Made by a program: the position numbers and the translations under genes. Under the pieces are notes generated by a model. It was not told the origin of the DNA. It was given only the letters and a program-made list of their open reading frames with translations, and did not search any database. From Candidatus Gastranaerophilales bacterium (GTDB lineage: Bacteria > Cyanobacteriota > Vampirovibrionia > Gastranaerophilales > Gastranaerophilaceae): a stretch of 46,543 bases of DNA. Positions 41,223 through 46,543 of the stretch are shown in pieces. The stretch's first letter is position 1, and each line of letters opens with the position of its first letter. The DNA lies in the NCBI GenBank assembly GCA_900552525.1, contig UNSK01000012.1:1-46543 (forward strand), in the 5' to 3' direction.

Positions 41223-41771
41223 GAACTTATAAAAACAGATGAATTTAATATAATTTATAAGGATATGCTGGCTCAATTTCCGAAGTCAGAGCTGAAATCA
41301 TATGAAAAATTCTTGAAGCTATTCGGTGAAAATTATATTCTCTACAGGGTTGTTGATGGAGAGTTTGCAGGTTATATAATTCTTTTTGAGTATGGTGATT
41401 TCATTTTTATAGATTATATTGCGGTTTTGAAACAATTTCATTCAAAGGGGTTAGGCAGAAAAATTTTATCTCTTTTGAAAGATATTTATCCTGAAAAGAA
41501 AGGGTGTTTTTTAGAGGTAGAACCGCCTGATATTTCTAACCCTGATACAATAAGACGAATTAATTTTTATAAGAAAAACGGAGCACAGAAACTTGATGTA
41601 AATTATTTGTATCCTAATGAGCAGGGGTGTATACCGCTGGATTTATATTATATAAAATATAAAGATTTACCCTCTGATGAGGATATCAGAGTATTTATAA
41701 CAGAGCTTTTCAAGCAAGTTCATGGTGATTTAGCGCATTCTATGGAAGTTTTGCAAAAAATTTTTTGTTAG
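41220..41771 (+). CDS. GNAT family acetyltransferase
   Basis: A 183-residue GCN5-related N-acetyltransferase, which transfers acetyl from acetyl-CoA to an amine. GEFAGYIILFEYGDFIFIDY near residues 52-71 forms strands 2-4. IAVLKQFHSKGLGRKILSLL near 72-91 is motif A, with the Q/R-x-x-G-x-G/A pyrophosphate loop as KGLGRK. RRINFYKKNGAQKLDVNYLY near 117-136 is motif B with the usual tyrosine. The C-terminal 30 residues are extra helices. The substrate is unknown. It starts behind a leaderless-type promoter and is separated from the sugar porter by 42 bases. Confidence 0.8.
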   Translation: MELIKTDEFNIIYKDMLAQFPKSELKSYEKFLKLFGENYILYRVVDGEFAGYIILFEYGDFIFIDYIAVLKQFHSKGLGRKILSLLKDIYPEKKGCFLEVEPPDISNPDTIRRINFYKKNGAQKLDVNYLYPNEQGCIPLDLYYIKYKDLPSDEDIRVFITELFKQVHGDLAHSMEVLQKIFC

Positions 41772-41813
41772 AAAACATAACAAGTGTGGTATTAATTAAA
41801 TAGAGGTGTTTAT

Positions 41814-43169
41814 ATGAAATACATTTGGCTTTATATTATTGCAATAGTCGCATCTTTGGGCGGTTTATTGTCAGGGTATGATACCGGCGTAATTTCCGGC
41901 GCACTTTTATTTATTAACGAAACCTGGGTTCTGCCGGACACGTTGCAGGGTTTTCTTGTAAGCTCTGTTTTGATAGGTGCGGTAATCGGGGCTGCAACAA
42001 ATGGTATTCTTGCAGATATTTTTGGACGTAAGAAAATCATCATGGCAACAGCTGTAATATTTATATTAGGTTCAATATTGTGTGCTTTTGCTCCAAATGT
42101 ATATGTGTTAATACTTTCGAGAATTTTTGTAGGCTTTGCAGTTGGAATTGTTAACTTTGTTGTTCCTTTGTATCTGTCAGAAGTTTCACCTAAAAACTTA
42201 AGAGGAACGCTTGTTTCATTGTACCAGTGGGCAATTACCGCAGGTATTCTTTTCTCTTATTTTATTAACGCTGTTTTTGCTCAAGCAGTTTACAACTGGA
42301 GGTGGATGCTTTTTGCCGGTGTTGTTCCTGGACTCGTATTATTTATAGGAATGTGCTTTATGTCCGATACTCCCAGATGGCTTGTTTCTAAAAACAGAGA
42401 TGATGAGGCAAAGAAAGTTTTTTCTAAAATAGAACCGGATATTGAGCCTGAAAAAGAAATTGCGGAGATTAAGGAAACTCTTGTTGATAACAGGCAGGAA
42501 AAGACTTTCAGATTAAAAAAATGGATGATAATGCCTTTTGTCGTTGGTATCGGAATTATGTTTGCGCAGATTTGTACAGGCATTAACACGATAATTTATT
42601 ATGCTCCTACAATATTTAAGACAGCAGGATTTGACAGCAACCTTACTGCCATTTACGCAACAACAGGTATAGGCGTTGTAAACTTTATTATGACTATTAT
42701 AGCTGTATTCTTTACAGACAGGATTGGACGTAAACCTCTTCTATATTTTGGACTTACCGGTGTAATGTTAAGCTTGTTTGCTCTTGGCACATCTTTTGCA
42801 TTTGCCGGGGTTTTGGGTTCAAGCTTGAAATGGGTTGCTGTAGGAAGTCTGGTAACTTATATAATTTGTTTTGCAATGAGCCTCGGGCCAATCGGCTGGA
42901 TACTAGTTTCGGAAGTTTTTCCGCTCAGAATAAGAGGTATTGCAATGAGTGTGTGTACTGTTTCGAACTTTGCATTTAATTTCTTTGTCGTCGGAAGTTT
43001 TCCTGTACTGCTGCATAGAATTGGTGGAGCGTGGACATTCTGGATATTTGGTATTGTTTCTATTCTTTGCATAATTTTTGTTTACTTCTTCGTTCCTGAA
43101 ACAAAAGGGATTTCGCTTGAACAAATTGAATCAAACTGGAGGCGCAGTGTCAACCCGAGGGATTTTTGA
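41814..43169 (+). CDS. Sugar porter, major facilitator superfamily
   Basis: A 451-residue 12-helix transporter of the XylE/GalP/AraE type. Diagnostic motifs are LGGLLSGYDTGVISGALLFI (residues 15-34), GILADIFGRKKIIM near 63-76 (the DxxGRR/K loop), LYLSEVSPKNLRGTLVS near 122-138 (PxSExxPxxxRG), QICTGINTIIYYAPTIFK near 252-269 (QxxxGxNxxxYY sugar-binding), and the end PETKGISLEQIE. It probably couples hexose or pentose uptake to protons. The start has AGAGGTG upstream. It follows a GNAT and pgi, consistent with feeding sugar into glycolysis. Confidence 0.9.
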   Translation: MKYIWLYIIAIVASLGGLLSGYDTGVISGALLFINETWVLPDTLQGFLVSSVLIGAVIGAATNGILADIFGRKKIIMATAVIFILGSILCAFAPNVYVLILSRIFVGFAVGIVNFVVPLYLSEVSPKNLRGTLVSLYQWAITAGILFSYFINAVFAQAVYNWRWMLFAGVVPGLVLFIGMCFMSDTPRWLVSKNRDDEAKKVFSKIEPDIEPEKEIAEIKETLVDNRQEKTFRLKKWMIMPFVVGIGIMFAQICTGINTIIYYAPTIFKTAGFDSNLTAIYATTGIGVVNFIMTIIAVFFTDRIGRKPLLYFGLTGVMLSLFALGTSFAFAGVLGSSLKWVAVGSLVTYIICFAMSLGPIGWILVSEVFPLRIRGIAMSVCTVSNFAFNFFVVGSFPVLLHRIGGAWTFWIFGIVSILCIIFVYFFVPETKGISLEQIESNWRRSVNPRDF

Positions 43170-43232
43170 ATTAGCATAAATAATGCCTGACTGCCTAATA
43201 CAAAAGCGAAGCCTTTAAAAAATAATTAAAAT

Positions 43233-44129
43233 ATGAAGAAACTTTTGATTTTAATATTAGGAGCAGCACTCGGTATTGCAGGATTTATTTTTGTTGTTCA
43301 CAGTTTTTATAACATCCATATAACTGCGGTTTTTGAAGAGTTAGAACCGTTTCCGAGAAATCTTAATGTATATTACAAAGGTTTCAAACTAGGGCGTTCT
43401 GTTAGAGTTCGTCCATCTAAGGATTTTACTAATACGCGGGTTGATATGATTTTGAACGCGAAAGGTATAAGCTTGCCTGATAATATTACTGCAAAGGTTA
43501 AAAGAAAAGATAAAAAAGACTATATAGAGCTTGAATATCCTGATGCACCGTCGATTACGGATATAAAAAACCATTCTGTTATACAGGGTAAAAAAAGTTT
43601 TGATATTTCAGGATATATTGATGAGCAGGCAGAGGGCGGCGGTTTGGATGAGATAAAAGATAATTTGAATGATACTGTTGCATCTGCGGGCGATACGCTG
43701 GATGCGCTTACAGAACTAATTGGAACTGCAAATGATATATTAAAAGACTTAAGACCGTCACTAAAAATAACAGGAGAAAATCTTGCTGTAATGAGCCAAA
43801 ATCTATCGGATGTGACAGGTGAGTTAAGCCGCTCTGCAAAACCTAAGCGCCTTGATAATACTTTTGCGAACATCGAACAGACAACCAAAAATATAGAACG
43901 TGCTACAAAGAATTTGGAGAATGCCAGCCTCAATGTTTCCAATATAACAAAACACGCGGACAGCCAAACAATTTCACTTGTGGATTGCGTTATTCAAAAT
44001 ACAAATGCGGTTATTGAAAATGTAAACGTCGTAGTATCAAATGTTAATGATATTGTAAAAGGTTTCAAAGCAACTTTATCAAAACGTTTCGCAGGTATGA
44101 AGATAATGTTCGGCAAACCAATCGGGTAA
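43233..44129 (+). CDS. MCE/MlaD-family protein
   Basis: A 298-residue protein with one N-terminal membrane anchor (residues 4-24, LLILILGAALGIAGFIFVVH). An MCE domain (about 30-115) follows, with NLNVYYKGFKLGRSVRVRPS and ITAKVKRKDKKDYIELEY. MCE proteins form hexameric rings that carry phospholipids or sterols between membranes. Here only one MCE domain is present. It is followed by a long helical region (about 130-290) rich in repeated NTxxxIENVN/NLSDVTGEL-type heptads, suggesting a coiled tunnel or needle. No permease or ATPase partner is adjacent in this window. There is no clear ribosome binding site. The minCDE operon starts 92 bases downstream. Confidence 0.8.
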   Translation: MKKLLILILGAALGIAGFIFVVHSFYNIHITAVFEELEPFPRNLNVYYKGFKLGRSVRVRPSKDFTNTRVDMILNAKGISLPDNITAKVKRKDKKDYIELEYPDAPSITDIKNHSVIQGKKSFDISGYIDEQAEGGGLDEIKDNLNDTVASAGDTLDALTELIGTANDILKDLRPSLKITGENLAVMSQNLSDVTGELSRSAKPKRLDNTFANIEQTTKNIERATKNLENASLNVSNITKHADSQTISLVDCVIQNTNAVIENVNVVVSNVNDIVKGFKATLSKRFAGMKIMFGKPIG

Positions 44130-44175
44130 AAACTCTAACTTTACATTGCGTCACACTTTATTGAATTGGAATAAC

Positions 44176-44194
44176 ATTTAAGATATCCTTAAAT
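44176..44194. promoter_or_regulatory. Inverted repeat upstream of minC
   Basis: ATTTAAG-ATATC-CTTAAAT is a perfect seven-base dyad about 27 bases before the minC start codon. It lacks a T tract and G+C content, so it is more likely a protein-binding site than a terminator. Confidence 0.4.
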
Positions 44195-44221
44195 CAGTTG
44201 TAGATTATTTGGGAATTATAC

Positions 44222-45217
44222 ATGGAAAAAGGTTTTGTAGAGAACGGATTTATTATTGATTTGAGCGATGCTAAAAATACAACACAGCTTGTGTTTGAAC
44301 TTAGTTCAATAATGGAGCATCCTAATGTAAAAAGAAAAAATGTTTGTTTAAAATTAGGCAGTCTTGATTTGAAACAATCCCAGCTATTGAGTATCAAAGC
44401 TTTGATAGAATCAATGGATGCAAGTATTGCTTTTATTGATACGAATTCTGAACAAACTGAAGCGTCAGCAGTAAGCCTTGGAATAATAGTTTCAGAAATC
44501 AGCGACAGCTCTGTTCCTTCTGTTGGCTGTACTGCTTCAGAAGAAATTAAGGAAGAAGCTGTGGTTGTAAAAACAGAAGATGAAGCAGTTGAAGAAATTA
44601 ATAAAACTGTTGAAATTCATGCAGATACTGCAGCTAATTCTAATCCAATAGAAACAGCTGAAGGTATTGAAGATATTTATGATGAAGAATCAACGGAAGA
44701 ATTGTCGGAGATAATTCCTTCAGAAGCATTTACTCCTGATTTTGAGGCGCTTGCTGCAAACGAAGGTTTGATAAAAACAGAAGAAACAAGTAAGTATATT
44801 CTTCTTGATACCGGTGATGTGCTTCCGGAAGGTGCAGAAGAAAATAGCGTAAACACTGAAACACTTCCGACTCTTTATATAAACCAGACATTGCGTTCCG
44901 GACAAACTGTAAGCTATGAAGGAAATATCCTTATAATCGGGGATGCACATCCGGGAAGCGAAATTGTAGCCGGCGGAGATATTACTGTATGGGGTATCCT
45001 TGGCGGCATTGCACATGCTGGTTCACAGGGCAATATAACATCAAAAGCAAGAGCATTAAAATTAAATGCAATTCAATTAAGAATAGCCGGTTTATATGCA
45101 AGACGTAATGACACATTAAATGTACCATACGTTCAAAAAACTAACGAGTTTACCCCTGAGGAAGCTCAAATAGAAGATGGAAAGATAGTAATTTACAAAA
45201 AGTTAAGGAGAGATTAA
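44222..45217 (+). CDS. minC: Septum site-determining protein MinC
   Basis: Inhibitor of FtsZ ring assembly that works with MinD. The N-terminal FtsZ-inhibiting domain covers about residues 1-88 (FELSSIMEHPNVKRKNVCLK, FIDTNSEQTEASAVSLGI). The C-terminal beta-helix domain covers about 217-325 (NQTLRSGQTVSYEGNILIIG, DAHPGSEIVAGGDITVWGIL, GGIAHAGSQGNITSKARALK). Between them lies an acidic low-complexity linker of about 120 residues, which makes the protein 331 residues, against about 230 in E. coli. It starts ATG 44222 with GGGA upstream. It overlaps minD by one base, so the operon is translationally coupled. Confidence 0.92.
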   Translation: MEKGFVENGFIIDLSDAKNTTQLVFELSSIMEHPNVKRKNVCLKLGSLDLKQSQLLSIKALIESMDASIAFIDTNSEQTEASAVSLGIIVSEISDSSVPSVGCTASEEIKEEAVVVKTEDEAVEEINKTVEIHADTAANSNPIETAEGIEDIYDEESTEELSEIIPSEAFTPDFEALAANEGLIKTEETSKYILLDTGDVLPEGAEENSVNTETLPTLYINQTLRSGQTVSYEGNILIIGDAHPGSEIVAGGDITVWGILGGIAHAGSQGNITSKARALKLNAIQLRIAGLYARRNDTLNVPYVQKTNEFTPEEAQIEDGKIVIYKKLRRD

Positions 45218-46029
45218 TGACTGGTCGCGTAATAGTAATCACATCCGGAAAAGGCGGAGTAGGTAAAACCACTACCAGCGCAAATATAGGTACTGCGCTT
45301 GCAAAAGCCGGATATAAAGTCGTCCTTATAGATACTGATTTAGGTTTAAGAAACCTCGATTTGCTCTTAGGACTTGAAAATAGAATTGTATACACAATTG
45401 TTGACGTTATAGAAGAACGCTGCAAACTTAAACAGGCACTTGTTAAGGATAAGAAAAATCCAAACCTTTCGCTTCTTGCAGCAGCGCAGACAAGAGATAA
45501 AACAGCTGTAAATGCAGAACAGCTGAAAGAAATCTGTGATACTTTAAAAGAAGAAAATGATTTCGTTCTGGTTGACTGCCCTGCAGGTATAGAACAGGGA
45601 TTCCAAAATGCAGTTGCAGGAGCAAGCGAGGCTATTGTTGTTACAACTCCTGAAATGTCAGCAATAAGAGATGCAGATAGAATTATTGGACTTCTGGAAG
45701 CTAAGGAAGAAATTAAAAGCTATAAACTCTTATTAAATAGAGTTCGTCCGAGCCTTATCAAATCAAATGAGATGATGGGCGTTGATGATGTTGTAGAAAT
45801 TCTTTCCTGCCCTCTTGTAGGCATAATTCCTGAGGATACCGGAATTATTACCTCAACAAATAAGGGCGAACCGATTGTTAATGATGAAAATGCGCTTGCC
45901 GGAAAAGCTTACAGAAACGTAGCTCAAAGAATTTTAGGCGAAGAAGTTCCATTCTTAGATTTGGATGAGCCTAAAGGTTTTATGGCAAAAATTAAAAATG
46001 CGTTTGCAAAATTGAAAGCGAAGGTGTAG
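45217..46029 (+). CDS. minD: Septum site-determining ATPase MinD
   Basis: A 270-residue deviant-Walker ATPase that dimerises on the membrane with ATP and recruits MinC. The deviant P-loop is TSGKGGVGKTTTSANIGTAL (residues 8-27, signature lysines in KGGVGKT). DTDLGLRNLD near 41-50 and VLVDCPAGIEQGF near 117-129 (Walker B) follow, and TTPEMSAIRDADR is near 144. The final amphipathic helix, GFMAKIKNAFAKLKAKV, is the membrane-targeting sequence. minC ends at the first base of its start codon, and minE starts one base after its stop codon. Confidence 0.95.
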   Translation: MTGRVIVITSGKGGVGKTTTSANIGTALAKAGYKVVLIDTDLGLRNLDLLLGLENRIVYTIVDVIEERCKLKQALVKDKKNPNLSLLAAAQTRDKTAVNAEQLKEICDTLKEENDFVLVDCPAGIEQGFQNAVAGASEAIVVTTPEMSAIRDADRIIGLLEAKEEIKSYKLLLNRVRPSLIKSNEMMGVDDVVEILSCPLVGIIPEDTGIITSTNKGEPIVNDENALAGKAYRNVAQRILGEEVPFLDLDEPKGFMAKIKNAFAKLKAKV

Positions 46030-46030
46030 G

Positions 46031-46525
46031 ATGGGGCTTTTCTCTGATATCTATAATACAGTGGCTAAGTTCTTCCGCCCTCAAGAAGAACAGGGTGACG
46101 CTTCCAAGTCTGTAGCGACCAACAGACTTAAACTGGTTTTGATGCAGGATAGGACAAATCTTACTCCAAAAATCCTTGAACAGATGAGAGGCGAATTAAT
46201 TGATTTGCTTTCAAGATATGTTGAGCTTGACAAGGAACTTCTTGAATTGAACTTTGAACAGGAAGGCGAACAAGTTGCATTAATGCTTTCAATTCCTGTA
46301 ATCAGGGCGAAAGATGAAGAGGAGATTGAAGCTGCTTTAAAAGAAGAAGCTGAAAAACTTGCTGAAAAAGCAGAAGAGCTGGAAACTTCATCCGAAGAAG
46401 AGGAAGAAGATGTGTCTGACAGTGTAGAATCTGACGAAGACACAAAAGTTGTTTCTGCTCCAGAAGGAATAAATGCAAATAAGCAGACAGAAGAAGTAAA
46501 AGACGAATGTCATTCTGAGAATTAA
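46031..46525 (+). CDS. minE: Cell division topological specificity factor MinE with acidic C-terminal extension
   Basis: Stimulates MinD ATPase and drives Min oscillation. The membrane-targeting amphipathic N-terminus MGLFSDIYNTVAKFF is followed by the anti-MinCD contact helix VATNRLKLVLMQDRTNLTPK (28-47). The dimerisation domain is MRGELIDLLSRYVELDKELL and VALMLSIPV, ending near residue 95. At 164 residues it is nearly twice the usual length of about 88. The extra 70 residues are extremely acidic and repetitive (EEEIEAALKEEAEKLAEKAE, then SSEEEEEDVSDSVESDED). MinC of the same operon carries a comparable acidic insert. The last 18 bases of the window hold nothing recognisable. Confidence 0.92.
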   Translation: MGLFSDIYNTVAKFFRPQEEQGDASKSVATNRLKLVLMQDRTNLTPKILEQMRGELIDLLSRYVELDKELLELNFEQEGEQVALMLSIPVIRAKDEEEIEAALKEEAEKLAEKAEELETSSEEEEEDVSDSVESDEDTKVVSAPEGINANKQTEEVKDECHSEN

Positions 46526-46543
46526 AATTTTTAAAGGCGGCGG

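Noticed and set aside
1..46543. CRISPR arrays, insertion sequences, rRNA or other large RNAs
   Set aside because: I looked for regularly spaced repeats, transposase motifs and rRNA/tmRNA/RNase P landmarks and saw none.

Overview
This AT-rich window (roughly one third G+C by eye) looks like a chromosomal segment of a Gram-negative-type bacterium of the Melainabacteria/Vampirovibrionia lineage, most plausibly gut Gastranaerophilales. That placement is an inference. It rests on the mix of outer-membrane machinery (RND efflux with outer-membrane factor, MlaD-type MCE protein, autotransporter), a minCDE operon, a YqeG/U32 pair, a DUF4127 protein, LemA with DUF3137, and several short proteins that I do not recognise from other phyla. 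I see no insertion sequence, integrase, phage structural gene or CRISPR array.

Layout. 1-1120 is a decaying patch: an XRE regulator, an orphan promoter followed by a two-codon ORF, a frameshifted XRE gene and a frameshifted secreted nuclease. 1134-5500 holds an unknown protein, DUF4127, a membrane protein with an EF-hand-like loop, and a U32 peptidase-YqeG pair. 5509-8281 holds a duplicated small-protein family, an unknown 271-aa protein and three DNA-binding regulators. 8247-18661 is largely housekeeping and envelope: an aminotransferase, an exported serpin-like protein, a lytic transglycosylase, exported proteins, a lipoprotein-LemA-DUF3137 cluster with the relic of a second DUF3137 copy, tmk-prfB, and a LysR regulator. 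18796-24453 is a complete tripartite RND efflux operon divergent from the LysR gene. 24457-30231 is a signalling block: a minus-strand operon (REC-PAS-histidine kinase, NarL-type regulator, propeller-like protein) and a divergent plus-strand operon (PC4-like protein, sensorless kinase, REC/degenerate-GGDEF/REC protein). 30237-35043 holds an XRE gene, a beta-barrel-like protein without a signal peptide, tRNA-Arg(UCU), and a Pmp-repeat autotransporter split by one in-frame stop. 35162-39773 holds a ferritin-like protein, DedA, and a TrkH/TrkA potassium operon with a HAMP-type protein. 39864-46525 holds pgi, a GNAT, a sugar porter, an MCE/MlaD protein and minC-minD-minE.

Two themes stand out. 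First, at least eight to ten genes have a sigma70-type -10 box ending about 6 nt before the start codon and no Shine-Dalgarno sequence, as expected for leaderless mRNAs, while other genes use clear AGGAG-type sites. Second, four loci are broken by simple lesions: two one-base homopolymer frameshifts, one nonsense codon and one internal deletion. This points either to recent gene decay or to residual consensus errors. No single locus proves a new system. The best candidates for undescribed biology are the duplicated FKAVNQKYFEWAKK family around 5.5-7 kb, the divergent signalling block at 24.5-30.2 kb, and the leaderless-promoter architecture.
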